Origin: Chlorella sorokiniana
Taxonomy: Eukaryota > Chlorophyta > Trebouxiophyceae > Chlorellales > Chlorellaceae
Assembly: GCA_025917655.1 (NCBI GenBank)
Contig: CP084614.1
Coordinates: forward strand, 1,426,001 to 1,490,000
Direction: 5' to 3'
DNA: 64,000 nucleotides
The notes under the pieces were generated by a model. That model was not told the DNA's origin and did no database searches. It saw only the letters and a program-made list of their open reading frames with translations. A program made the translations under genes and the position numbers. This document shows, piece after piece, positions 11,994 through 22,149 of the stretch (the first letter of the stretch is position 1; the number at the start of each line of letters is the position of its first letter).

Positions 11994-12926
11994 ATGATAA
12001 AACACTGGGCCTTTGCTGCGGTTTACTTCCCCACGCTGCAAGTGGCTCCGTTGTACATATGGCGCAACCAACCACGCTCGCACACCGTGGTACAGCGCAT
12101 GGTTGTCACCGCGGTGGCAGCTTTGACTGCAGCATGGGTGCCCACAGCGCGGCGGCTGGCGGCATCCCCCGCAGGCGGCGGCCCCGAGGTAGCGGGGGTC
12201 TTTGCTCATGCTCTCAGGCCGCGTGCCTGGCAGGAAAGCTGTGAAGGTCGCAGCGCACAGCAACCAACGACGGCTCACTCTCACTGTGTGCAAATGCAGG
12301 CGCTCATGGCAGCGTTGGGCCTGCAGACCTCCGGCCTGCTGCCCGCTTGCACCGTGCCGCTGGCGCTGACCATGGTGCTGTTTGCGGGGCCCTTGCTGAT
12401 GTTGGCCTTCAGCGCTACGGGCAGCAGCAGTGCAGATCGGATGCTGTGGCAAAGCCGCACAGCCCTACCCCCGCTCCTCCACGTCCGTGCCCTGGTGGCG
12501 GCGCCGTTGCTGGAAGAGCTCATCTTCCGCTCCTGCCTCATCTCATACCTGGCGGCCGCAGGCGCTAGCCCACACTCCTGCATCTGGCTCTCCCCGCTGC
12601 TGTTCAGCGCCTCGCACTTGCACCATCTGTACGACATGACCCGCTTCCAGGGGCTGCCCCTGCGCAACGCCCTACTCTCCGTGGCCTTCCAATTTTCCTA
12701 CACCACTCTGTTTGGCTGGATGGCGGCTTACTACTTTGTTCGCACAGGCCACCTTGCCGCGGCAGTGCTTCCCCATGCCTTCTGCAATTTTGTGGGGCCG
12801 CCCACCCTGCCCCCTGCCAGCTTCAAGCACGTGCGGCTGGTCGCTGCCACGTTTGTCGCTGGGATTCTGGGATTCTTCTGCTTGATACTGCCTCTTACTG
12901 ACCCTTCACTGTATTCTCACATTTAA
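11994..12926 (+). CDS. RCE1: CAAX prenyl protease 2 (RCE1/FACE2)
   Basis: RCE1 is an ER-membrane protease that removes the -aaX tripeptide from prenylated proteins. The open frame is 310 codons, but 12189-12299 has GT...TGCAG ends and is probably a 111-bp intron that stays in frame by chance, giving about 273 aa. Family hallmarks are the catalytic glutamates in APLLEELIFRSCLI, then LFSASHLHHLYD, AFQFSYTTLFGWMAAYYF and VLPHAFCNFVGPP. It also has several hydrophobic helices and a start-proximal LYIWRNQPRSHTVV block. The ATG at 11994 follows an in-frame stop closely. A short upstream exon is possible but not needed. Confidence 0.88.
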   Translation: MIKHWAFAAVYFPTLQVAPLYIWRNQPRSHTVVQRMVVTAVAALTAAWVPTARRLAASPAGGGPEVAGVFAHALRPRAWQESCEGRSAQQPTTAHSHCVQMQALMAALGLQTSGLLPACTVPLALTMVLFAGPLLMLAFSATGSSSADRMLWQSRTALPPLLHVRALVAAPLLEELIFRSCLISYLAAAGASPHSCIWLSPLLFSASHLHHLYDMTRFQGLPLRNALLSVAFQFSYTTLFGWMAAYYFVRTGHLAAAVLPHAFCNFVGPPTLPPASFKHVRLVAATFVAGILGFFCLILPLTDPSLYSHI

Positions 12927-13228
12927 TGGACACGTACTTGAGGCCCTTGAAATGGCAGCATGTGCCCACCAGCACGCATCCTTCTGCTCAGGTTGTGGCC
13001 GTGATGCTCCGGGTCGCTATTGGCCAAGCAGTCAGCCTGGTGAGGCTCACTGCAGGACATATGTGGGCATCTAAATCTCCGCTGCTGCAGCCGATGCAGG
13101 GGGTGATAGCACGGGCGGCAGCGTCGCCAGCTACACCGCCAGCACCGCCCAAGCGTTGTTGTATCGGGCCTGGCGAGCGCAGCGCAACTCTCTACAAATG
13201 ATAAATATTATTCTCGTGGCGCAACGGG
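12927..13228 (+). promoter_or_regulatory. Intergenic region RCE1 to TRAPPC12
   Basis: About 300 bp between two same-strand genes. It holds the RCE1 3' UTR and the TRAPPC12 promoter, with an AT-rich stretch (AAATGATAAATATTATTC) about 15-35 bp before the TRAPPC12 ATG. No clear TGTAA is present. Confidence 0.35.
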
Positions 13229-14548
13229 ATGACGCACCCTCTTGAGAGCAGCTCTGCAGCTTTTGCAGGGGATCCCTTTGCCGAGCCGTTCACGGGCGAC
13301 ACAAGCCTGATTGTTCCCGAAGGAATAGACGGTCTTGATGCACTGAGCGGGCAGGCAAGCAGTCAGCTTACCGGGCAAAGTGATCCGCTATGTGCGCCAC
13401 CTCCGCTCTCCTACCTCAGCCTTTCTGTATTCGACATCAATCTTGAACACTGCGTGCAGGGCCGATGGCTTGAGGTGGCCAAGCGGTGCAACAGCACCAC
13501 TGCGGTTGACACCGCAACGGCGCTCACTGTGGTCACATACCATGTGTTGGCTCTGCTCAAGCTCAAGATGCATGATCAGGCTGCAGCGGAGCTGGGAAAG
13601 CTGGGTAACCTGGAGGACGGAGCTTATCTAAGCCGCAATGCAACCGGCAGCACGTCGCTGGTTCCATTTGCGCTTCGTGTCCTGAAGACCGAGGTTCCGT
13701 GGCGGCTGGGTCGGCAGCAGGAGTGCATCGACCACCTGCATCACCTGCTGGAGTGGTGCGCTCAGCAGGAATCGGAGGCAGCACCGGCAGGCAACAGCAG
13801 CTTGGCGCGGCTCTGGCAGCGGCGGCACCGTGACGTGCTGCTGCGCCTGGTCAGCAAGCACTGCCAGCTGCGGCAGTTTGTGCCAGCCCTGTCGCTGCTC
13901 AACCGCCTGCTGTCGGCAAGCGCCGCGGATGCGGAGGCTTGGGTTGAGGCAGGCCTGGTGCAAGCGTTGCTGGGCGACCTGGCGGCGGCGCAGGGAACGC
14001 TGCAACACGCCGAGCAGCTGCTGACGGCAGGCAGCACCGGCGGCCAGGCAGGAGGAGGGGATGCCGGGTGGCGGCAGCGGCGGCAGCTCCTGGCACATCG
14101 CAACCGCGGCCTCCTGGCCTTCCTCCAGCGCGACTACAGAGGTGTGTCCGGGGGTTTGCAGCGCTGGTGCAGTTGCTGCGGAGCCCAAGGCCTGCTGCGT
14201 GCTGAGGGCCGCGCCCTCCTCGCTGCTCGTCCCTGCTGCAGCAGCAGCCAAGGAGTTTGCAGCCGCCCAGGCGCTGGATCCCGGGACGCCGTCGCCGCCA
14301 GCAACCACGCGCTGTCGCTGCTGTACTGCTGCCGGCTGGGGGATTCGGTGCGGGAGCTGGAGCGCGCCTTTGCCGCCCAGCCGGCCGCCATGCTGCAGGA
14401 GGAGGGGGTGGTGCTGAACCTGGCCACCCTCTACGAGCTGGGCACCTCCGGCGCCAGCCTGGCAGCCAAGGCACGCATGGCGGAGTGGGTGGCTGCCGCC
14501 GCACCCGACGACTTTGACCTCAGCTGCACCAAAACCCGGGGGGCCTGA
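13229..14548 (+). CDS. TRAPPC12: TRAPPC12-like TPR protein of the TRAPP III tethering complex
   Basis: TRAPPC12 is a TPR subunit of the TRAPP complex in ER-Golgi traffic and autophagy. Two exons (13229-14141 and 14242-14548) would give about 406 aa. Conserved blocks are SYLSLSVFDINLEHCVQGRW (about residues 65-85), YHVLALLKLKMHDQAAAELG, VPFALRVLKTEVPWRLGR, TPR helices up to LAHRNRGLLAFLQRDYR, then KEFAAAQALDP, SNHALSLLYCCRLGDSVREL and VLNLATLYELGTSGASLAAK. The last exon changes frame after ALDPG; one extra G in the GGG run at 14283-14285 gives ALDPGDAVAASNHA, as in the family. The N-terminus is shorter than in animals, whose long disordered extension is absent. Confidence 0.87.
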   Translation: MTHPLESSSAAFAGDPFAEPFTGDTSLIVPEGIDGLDALSGQASSQLTGQSDPLCAPPPLSYLSLSVFDINLEHCVQGRWLEVAKRCNSTTAVDTATALTVVTYHVLALLKLKMHDQAAAELGKLGNLEDGAYLSRNATGSTSLVPFALRVLKTEVPWRLGRQQECIDHLHHLLEWCAQQESEAAPAGNSSLARLWQRRHRDVLLRLVSKHCQLRQFVPALSLLNRLLSASAADAEAWVEAGLVQALLGDLAAAQGTLQHAEQLLTAGSTGGQAGGGDAGWRQRRQLLAHRNRGLLAFLQRDYRGVSGGLQRWCSCCGAQGLLRAEGRALLAARPCCSSSQGVCSRPGAGSRDAVAASNHALSLLYCCRLGDSVRELERAFAAQPAAMLQEEGVVLNLATLYELGTSGASLAAKARMAEWVAAAAPDDFDLSCTKTRGA

Positions 14549-14827
14549 CGGTGGCGGCTGTTCTTCGCCCATTGCCGGGCCCCCAGCCAAGTTGGCATGG
14601 CGGGCGATGCGTTGGGCATCTTATTTGCAGAATCGCGTCTATCTACAAGATACTGTACAAATAGAAATACTTTGAGTATTCGTTTCATTATCGTTTCATG
14701 AGTTTCCCAAAAGGCAGGCTGTACACAGGCATGCTGCAACAGGCAGGTGCCGCCGCTGCTGCAAACATGCACGTTTGGGATACCACAGAGGGCCGCGGCG
14801 GGCGTGGCCGGGATGTTCCCACCCGGC

Positions 14828-17800
14828 TCAGGGCTCGCCATGCTGCTGCATCCTGCGGCTGATGTCGCGCGCCGACCGCAGCAGCGCGGTGCGCTTTGGT
14901 CGCGTGGCGCTGGGGATGGCGCCGTCGATGCTCTGCAAGGTGTCAGCGTGAAGAGCTGGTTGCAGGCCTGCCGCGCCCTCGGGCCGGCAGTGCCTCCCGG
15001 CGCTCTGCATGCCAGCAACCCAGCTGGCTGCCCAGCATCAGCAACAATGCCCCCGGCAGCTCACCAGGTAGCGCACGCTCTTCTTCAGGTGCCCCACGTC
15101 TCCGGCCCGCACATCAAAGGCGGCGGAGCAGTAGTGCTGGAAGTGCTTGCGGTACACGTCGCTCACAAAGTGGAACTCGGAGTGGAACACGGCCTTGGTG
15201 ACGCGGCACAGCACGAAGCCGCGCTGGTCCAGGTTGCAGTACTGCAGCAGGACGGCGGGATGTGCGACCATGGGTGCTGGGTGGTGCTGGCGGTGGCGGG
15301 GTGAAGTTCCGGATAAGGGTGCTAGGTGAGCTACATCTTTCTTTTGTTCAGGAGGGGGTGGAAAGAGGGCCACACGAACAAACAGCCCGTCCTCTTCACA
15401 GAGCAGCACAACCCCAGGGCAGCAGGGCAGGCGCACCGTGAGGGTGTCCGGGTTGGCAGCCTTGAGCGCATCCTCGATCCAGGGCGTGAAGAGGTACAGG
15501 GGCAACAGCCTGGCCAGCTTGCCGGCCTGCAGGGAGGGCGGAGGCGGCAAGCTTGCGGAGCTTGGTGCTGGTATCGCAAAGGGCCCCGGGGCCAGTTCAC
15601 AGCCAACAAACCCCAGGCATGCCCGCCGTCCCGCCTTGCACACCTTCTCCTCGAAGCGGCTGTAGATGTCCTCAAAGGCGCCGATGGCGGTCACCCCGGG
15701 CAGTCAAACTCCACCCCCAGCCGCCTGCCGCGCTCGCCCAGCAGCTCGTGGGCCTGACAGAGCCAGGAGGGAGGGGGAGTGGTAGGGGAGGTGCGGCGTG
15801 CGCGGAGGGCACCCAGGGCTGCTGAGTTCGATGTGTCAAGGGAGCAGGCACGGCGCGCAAGCTGTGCAGATGGAGAGAGGCAGCACGCAGCCCTCCCTGC
15901 TCACCCAGGCGTTGTGCGAGTCGCCGGCCATGAAGACCGGGTTGGCCCCTGGGATGTTCATGGCCCGCAGAATCTGCACGGCATGGAGCAGCGCGAGATT
16001 CGGTGAGCATGGCTTGGATAAAGCTGGCAGACCTGCACCCCCCGCACCTGCTGGCTGCCCCCTACCACCCACCCACCCATACACCCACACCCACACACCT
16101 TCTCGCGCTCCGCGGTGTGGCCATCCATGGCGTCTGGGTTCATGGCCACGCCATACTTGCCCATGCCTGCGGCAAACAAGGAGAGGGGTGTGGTGCATCT
16201 ACTCGCACAGCCGGGCAGGTTGCCAGCGGGGCTGCGGCGCTCGGCGCGGCGGCTGCACGCGGGCGGGCGCTCACCCAGGTACATGCGGCCCAGCTCCGCC
16301 GCCTCCCGCCCCGACGTCTCGTCGCTCGTGGCCGCACCCAGCGCCTTCCTGCACCAGGACCCGCCGCGGAAGCGCCAGCTGGCCTGTCAGCAACACACAG
16401 GGCCCACTCGCACCCGCCGCCCTGCCCGCGCCCGACCTCTGCACAGCCACCGCTCACTTGCACAACCAGGCCAGCAGCTTGGGCTGCAGGTGCGCCGTCT
16501 CCGCCAGCCGCGGCGCCTTGAGCTGCCCCATCACAACCTGGGTGATCATGACCTGCCACGGGCGCCCGGCAGCAACTGCAACCGGGGCAAGGAAGCCAGG
16601 GCTGACCGGCAGGCACGGGCTGCAGCGGCAGCCATGCCCGCCACCAACGTAGCGGCACACGCGGCGGCGGCGGCAATGGGGCTCACCAGACTCCTTGACA
16701 GTCGCCTCGATGTCTGCCACCTGGCGCGGCCCGTACACGCAGCGCTCTGGGTCGCCAAAGTGGTTCATCAGCTCTGCTCTGGCCGCCAGGATGGCATCGT
16801 CATCCCACTGCAGAGAGCAGAGACAGCCGAGGCAAGACAAGACGGGGTGTTCCCATGCTTGTGTACGCGGCGGCACGAGCCTTATGTTGGCATTTCGTTG
16901 AACCATCACGCCTCAGCACCCCCAAGCCGGGCAATCTCACCTCCTCCACCGGCTTCTCCGCAGTTTCCTTGTAGAAGGCAGTGTCCTTCATTTCAACGGG
17001 CTCAGACCGAGCAGACAGCCGCCCCTCCTGGAGCAGCTGCGGGCGACAGCGGCGGGGTGGGGGAGGGGGTTGTTCGCGCGCGCTTGCTTGGAGAACGGAT
17101 GGGGAGCAGGGCATCTGCCCAAGCGTTTTGAGACCGCGGCTGCTGACAGGACAACACAGGCTGCCAGCATGGGGCTGGTGGAGGCTGGGGAGGGCCCGGC
17201 AGCGCCCTCTCGCCGTCGCACCAGCGTGAGCAGGTCGCCAAAGTGGAAGGAGCGGTGGCAGCCTCCCAAGTCGATGCTGTCGTGCTGCATGCCCCGCACC
17301 GGCACCCACTCCACATAAGCCTGGGCTTGGCGGGGGCGGGGGCGGGGAGTGCATCCGGCGTGAGTGGCAGGGCCTCCGGGGCCTTGCACGGCCGCCAGGC
17401 AGGCGGCCGGCTGGGCGAGGGACGCGCGAGCCGCACCTGTATCGCCTCGTACTTCTGACGCTCCCACTCGTCCCGCGTGCCCTTGAAGTCCTCAGACCCC
17501 TGCAGCCAAGCAGCCCGCAGGTGATGGCGCGCGCTCCTGCAGATGCGGCTGGCAGGGCTGGCGGGCCTTCAGGTGCGGCAACAGCCCAAGCCCAGCGGCG
17601 GCGCCTCACCCCCGACCAGGCTGAGTCGGCGATCTCGTGGTCCTGAGGACAGGGGGAGGAGGGGGGCGCACACAGGGGTGTCAAGGGCACATGCTGGCCC
17701 GGCAGGGTGGCCACAACAGCACCGAGCAGTGCTGCCGCTCGACGTGCTGCCCGGCTCCCGCCCCTCGACGGCCCCGCTCACGTCCCACACAGCGATCATG

Positions 17801-19419
17801 GGCACGCGGCGGTGCAGCTCCTGCAGGGCGGGGTCGGTCCTGCACGGGGGAGGGGTGTGAAGCTGCTCAGCTCGACCACATCCAGCCGCAGGGGCCCCGC
17901 CGCCCTGCAGCCCGCCGCGGAGGCTCGCCTGTAGCAGGCGTAGCGCTGGCGGTAGTCGCGCAGCGTGCGCAGCGCGTTCTGGGGCGCAGGCCGTGCCGCG
18001 CCAGGAACTGGCGGGAGGGGTAATTGTACTGCAGGGGGTGGGGACGGCAGGTGGCTGGGCTGGCAGCCGGCCTGGCATGGCTGCTCCACAGCTTCTCAAC
18101 ACCGTCAACAAAAGCCAAGACGCACACACAGGAACAATCCCTGCTCCTCAGTGTCACCTTCTCATATTCGTAACTGTAGTCTGCAGGAGGCACAGAAAGC
18201 AGGCAGAGGTCAACCACGGAAGCGCAGCGACAGGACGCAAGCGATCAGGCGCATTGTGCTTCCTGCAGACAGCATGCCTGCACTCTGCCACCCATGCTGC
18301 CTGCCACCCACCTCCGCAGTGTACGACGAAGTCGAGGCCATCCACTTTGGAAAGCAGGTCATAAACGTGGAAGTGTCCTGCATGGGAGGTGTGGGTGGGG
18401 GGTGGGGGGGGGGGGGCAAGGGGGTGGGGGGCGAGGCAGGTGAATGTGGTAGTGCAGCAGATGGCGTTCAGGCAGATTGTGACGCGGAGACACCAAGTGG
18501 CAGCCGGTGGCAGAAACCGTTGCGACACGGGTGCAGCCCAACAGTGCTGCAGCATGTCTGCTGTTAGCACCCAGCGTGCAACCCTCACCAAATCCCCTGC
18601 AGGGTGGGCAGGTGGAAAGCAGCTGGGTGGGCAGCAAGCATCAGCGACTTTGATCTGCGACAGCAGCGCCCATCCACGCAGGCGCTCACCAGTTGGCGCA
18701 CGAAACAGTGGCGAAGATGAGCTGCTCGATGGGGCCGCTGGCCGCCGTCTTGGTGATGCCGGTCACGCTGCGGTTGGGGGTGGGTGTCGGGCTGGAGATC
18801 GCGACAGTCCTGACCTTTGCTTGCCGCCACAGCGCCAGCACTCCCATCCACGCATGCCCACCTGTGCTGCTTGCCGCAGGCGAAGGAGTAGTAGTAGCGC
18901 CTGCCGGGCTGCAGACCCGCCACGTCCACCGCAACCGTCCAGTCGCGGTGTGGGCCGGTGCCAGAGGTGCCGGAGGCCACCAGCTTGCTGAAATCCTTGC
19001 GCTCAGAGACCTGGGACGCAGTCGCGGACAGCAAGGCGAGGTCGGCACGCAGCGTGGATGACCTGGGTATGGCCCGCACAGCCTCACCTGCCAGTCTATC
19101 TGGGCCGCCGTGGCGGCATTCTCGTCCTCTGGAGTCCACCGCGTCCAGATAATGACTGCATCTGGCAGCGGGTCAAAGGAGGCCACGCCATGCAAGAAGC
19201 CTGCAAACAAGGCAATAGCGTCAGACTGCGACGGGGAAGTGGCGGCGGCGGACCGGCGGCGGCCACCCAAGGCGCGGAACCCTGTGCTTGGTGTGGTGCC
19301 GAGAGCCCATAACTTTGATTACTCCCAACCATACACGGAGGTGTTAGGGCAGCCAGCCTCGACACGCGGCTAGCTTCACCTGACTCTATGGGGCTCGTTT
19401 GCGCCTGTAAACAAGACAT
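14828..19419 (-). CDS. PhoD-like metallophosphatase / alkaline phosphatase D family
   Basis: This is a multi-exon phosphoesterase of the PhoD family. The N-terminal domain is recognisable: GFLHGVASFDPLPDAVIIWTR (about 19180-19130), then HRDWTVAVDVAGLQPGRRYY YSF (about 18930). The metallophosphatase part follows: LIFATVSCANW (about 18690), HFHVYDLLSKVDGLDFVVHCGG (about 18350), RDYRQRYACYR (about 17945), VPMIAVWDVS followed by DHEIADSAWSG, QHDSIDLGGCHRSFHFGDLL (about 17250), WDDDAILAARAELMNHFGDP (about 16780), MNPDAMDGHTAEREK (about 16120), FMAGDSHNAWV (about 15920), and GAFEDIYSRFEEKV (about 15660). It ends at SRRMQQHGEP. Exon 1 from the ATG at 19419 (MSCLQAQTSPIES) joins GFLHG in phase, but a longer N-terminus cannot be excluded. 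There is one frame break at the run 17981-17984. Localisation and substrate are unknown. Confidence 0.8.
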
Positions 19420-19631
19420 TGTCCAAAAATTAGATTGTAGGATAGCCTTCGATGCAGCTTTGCCTGTCGACAAAACATGGCAGCAGTACGTCGGTTCCCA
19501 CCCGCCGCTGAGCACCGACAGCACCCCCGCCGAGCCCCCATGTGGCTGGAGCCACACACTTGCAGCAAACTCAATGTACTCTTGCTAAATCATACGGGGA
19601 TCCCTAGTTTGAGGAGATACATGGAGTAGAA

Positions 19632-19636
19632 TTACA
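19632..19636 (-). terminator. TGTAA polyadenylation signal for the H1-tailed gene
   Basis: TGTAA in minus-strand sense, 61 bp past the stop at 19697. It supports that stop as a real gene end. Confidence 0.6.
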
Positions 19637-19696
19637 GATTGAAGGTCAACGTCGCTGCAACGCCGAACCGAGCTTGGTGACAGCTGGCTCCACCCC

Positions 19697-20712
19697 CTAT
19701 TTCCTGGCACTGCGTCGTGCAGGCGCATTCGTCTTGGCTCTCGCCGTCCTCTTGGTTGCCGTCGTCTTCTTGATCGCAGTTGCGTTCTTTGGCGTCTCTT
19801 TCTTAGCTGCCGATGCTTTCTTTGTTGCGCCGGGCCTCTGCGCTGCGGTTGCCCGCTTTGCTGTTTTGCCGGCCGTGTTCTTGCTTGCAGGGGAGGCGCC
19901 GCCTTGAGCTTTCTTCACCGCTGTGCTGCTTCCCACCTTTGACCCTTTGACTTGGGCGCGCATCGGGCCGTGAAGTACACTTTCTGTCAGCTGCGCGCGC
20001 GACACCCATGGGGGCGCAAAGAAGGAGGGCAGCTGCCTGGGCTGCCTGCGGGGCGCACAGAAAACAGGCCACACAGACCGTCCGCGGTTTATTTGTCAGG
20101 ACAAGTCAATCACCACAATGCATTGTGCAGCGATGCATCAGATCGGGGTGGCGGCTGCCCCCGCGGCACCCGCCCGACCCACTTGTTGCGGCTGGCGTCC
20201 TTGGAGAACCTCATCCTCATCAGGTTGGAGTTCACAGCATCGTGGAGGGCCTGGTCCTTGAAGGAGCCCGCGATGCAGCGCGGCACAAAGTGCGCCACCG
20301 CCTCCTTGCCCCGCGTGCGCGCGGTGATGGTGAACGCGGCGGCCTTGCCCGCCGTGTACTGCAGCGGCTCCTTGCCGCTCATGAAGGTGGGGCCACCTTT
20401 CGCCGCGAGGCTGGCGGTCGTGGGGCCCTTCACCTCGGCGCCGCGATGGCTGAAGGAGAAGGGCATGGCGGCGATGCTGGCATCGGTGGCGGTCTGCAGG
20501 GAGGCGGTGGCGGATGTGAGGCCGCATTCACGGTTCTCGGGCGTTGCCATCCAAATATGTTCACTCCCAGCTGCACCAACCTTCTTCAGCGAGGCCTGTA
20601 TGATGCGGTGCAGGTTGGTCAGGGTGGTGTCGTGCTGGACAACCAGCCGCCGCCAGTCGCCAGTGCGGGAAGCCTCGACGTGAACCTCCACCACAGGACG
20701 GATGTCGCTCAT
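19697..20712 (-). CDS. Possible pRiA4b ORF3-like domain protein with Lys/Ala-rich histone-H1-like tail
   Basis: Exon 1 starts at the ATG at 20712. Its N-terminus (VVEVHVEASRTGDWRR, then DTTLTNLHRIIQASL) resembles the opening strand-helix of the plasmid pRiA4b ORF3-like family, whose function is unknown. I see no other match, so this is a guess from a short stretch. The 20712-20110 frame stays open to a stop, but a GT-AG intron at 20169-20033 would join WVGR in phase to LPSFFAPPWVSRAQLTE. That leads into about 80 residues of Lys/Ala/Thr repeats (KKASAAKKETPKNATAIKK) ending at 19697, much like a linker-histone C-terminal tail. The tail could be a separate small gene. TGTAA 61 bp past 19697 and none past 20110 favours the joined model. 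Confidence 0.5.
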
Positions 20713-21701
20713 GACGGGGTGTATAGGCCCTGTCTTCTGGCTGCACCAGCAGAGAGCAACGGCAAGAACAGAGTGTGAAGTGATGCCTACAGCTTGGCGC
20801 GGCGCAGCGGCGCAGGCTTGCGTAGGGCTACCCCGGCCGAGCTGCCGAGCCCCGTTGGCGAGCGGTGGCAGTGAAATACAGTCACGAATCCACCTGCCTC
20901 ACTATGCTCGCCTTCACGGAACCAGCAAGCACCAGAAAGGGTATCGAGGTGCGACCTCTGCCCTGCCGGCACACAAACCCGCGGTCAAGAGCCTGGCGAA
21001 AGTTTGTACTTTCGACTAACTGTAGGCAGCCTCGCGATCTGGGTTTGCAAGGTTTTGGTCGGAGCAGCACCAGCGGCTGATGGCGAGCGGGCGCAGCGGG
21101 GGCTTAGGGCGCATGCACCTCCCCTCAAACTCAGGCCTCCTTTCTTACCCCCTTCACTTCTGTTGATGCCAAACCCGCCGTTTTTGAGAAAGGTAAATAA
21201 TTTCAACGGCGTGCCTATCCTGACGAGGACGGATGGCGACCTGCCTGCTGGTCCTACTGCGGCAGATGGGCGCCAGGGGGTGCCGAGGGCGGCAGAGGGT
21301 GGCAGTGGCCAGCATGAAACGGCAGGCAGGGGTGCGATTCCATTCGCTCCTCGGCACTCGCCAGGGGGAAACAGTGGGGCAGGAATGCAATCAAAGTGGG
21401 CAGGAGACAATGTGAATCTGCCTGACACGCCGCGTACACTGTGGCCCTCAGCTCGGCGGCGACTTGACCAGGACTGGGCTCTTAGGCAGCGGCACTGTGG
21501 CGGATGGGCTGCTTAGCTGAGTGTGCAGCAGTGCTGTAGCTGTGCCCAGCTGTTGCTAGGGCTCAGCCAGCCAACCAGCGGCAACGCCGCACCGCCCGGC
21601 AACGCTGTCAGCTGCCGCCCTACTGGAAGGAAGCTCCTACCTGTTCATGCCATACTCTTTGCTTGGATGTCACCGAGAAATCTAACAAGTCCAAGGCCAC
21701 A
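20713..21701. other. Gene-poor stretch
   Basis: About 1 kb in which I can support no gene. Open frames here lack codon-use or family support. It contains at 21160-21230 a diverged copy of the sequence around the BPG2 stop codon (see that repeat entry). Confidence 0.5.
21160..21230. repeat. Diverged copy of the BPG2 3' end (copy A)
   Basis: About 70 bp resembling 22889-22960. Both begin with CTGTT..TGCCAAACCCGC and share an exact 15-base block GTGCCTATCCTGACG, with alignable sequence of equal length between. Copy A is not next to a recognisable BPG2-like coding region. Confidence 0.7.
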
Positions 21702-21706
21702 TTACA
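21702..21706 (-). terminator. TGTAA polyadenylation signal for the orphan membrane-protein gene
   Basis: TGTAA in minus-strand sense only 12 bp past the stop of the orphan gene. This supports the gene as expressed. Confidence 0.55.
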
Positions 21707-21717
21707 CATGATGCTGC

Positions 21718-22149
21718 TTAAAAGGTCCAAACAATCCAAAGGAACCAGCCACAGATGACCAACTGGAACCAGAACAACAAGAAGTAGTCGCCAGTAATAG
21801 GGAACATGTTCACCCAAAGCCCCAGGAAGGACACCAGAGTCACAGTGTAACCGACCTTCTTTTTGAAGCTCCACACAGGTGGGAAGGTCAGTGGGTTGGT
21901 TTGTTGTTTGAGACTGCTGACAGACGGATCATCTGGCTCTGGCGGTGTTGTTTGCGCGAACATTTTGACATCACGGGCGCCCGTGCTAGGCAACGGCGAC
22001 CGTGGGGGCTGCGCGATGGCCAGCGTGCTGGGCAGCAGGGATCTTGGGGGCTGCACGGCGCCCAGCATGCTGTGCAGCGGCGCTGGCGGGGGCGGGGCAC
22101 CGGCCAGTGTGCCTTGCAGCGGCGCTCGTGGGGGCGGCGGAGCGGCCAT
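21718..22149 (-). CDS. Orphan small protein: proline-rich repeats plus C-terminal membrane segments
   Basis: A single-exon frame of 143 codons from an ATG. I do not recognise the family. The first half is about 3.5 imperfect repeats of roughly 15 residues starting PPPP or PPRS (PPPPRAPLQGTLAGA, PPPPAPLHSMLGAVQ, PPRSLLPSTLAIAQ). A polar linker follows, then SFKKKVGYTVTLVSFLGLWV and a second hydrophobic, aromatic-rich stretch (YFLLFWFQLVICGWFLWIVW) running to the C-terminus. This suggests one hairpin of two membrane helices with the Pro-rich part outside. GC content drops in the membrane part compared with neighbouring genes. A TGTAA signal sits just past the stop. That the protein is real is an inference from this coherent organisation. 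Confidence 0.55.
   Translation of the reverse strand: MAAPPPPRAPLQGTLAGAPPPPAPLHSMLGAVQPPRSLLPSTLAIAQPPRSPLPSTGARDVKMFAQTTPPEPDDPSVSSLKQQTNPLTFPPVWSFKKKVGYTVTLVSFLGLWVNMFPITGDYFLLFWFQLVICGWFLWIVWTF

Noticed and set aside
20110-20712. The pRiA4b-like frame as a complete 200-aa gene ending at 20110
   Set aside because: Kept as an alternative only: the last 20 residues read like intron, a good GT-AG pair removes them, and the poly(A) signal lies past the later stop.
21004-21516. A 170-codon plus-strand open frame in the gene-poor patch
   Set aside because: It starts from a non-ATG codon, has no family match and is crossed by the duplicated BPG2 3' segment; length alone is common in GC-rich DNA.
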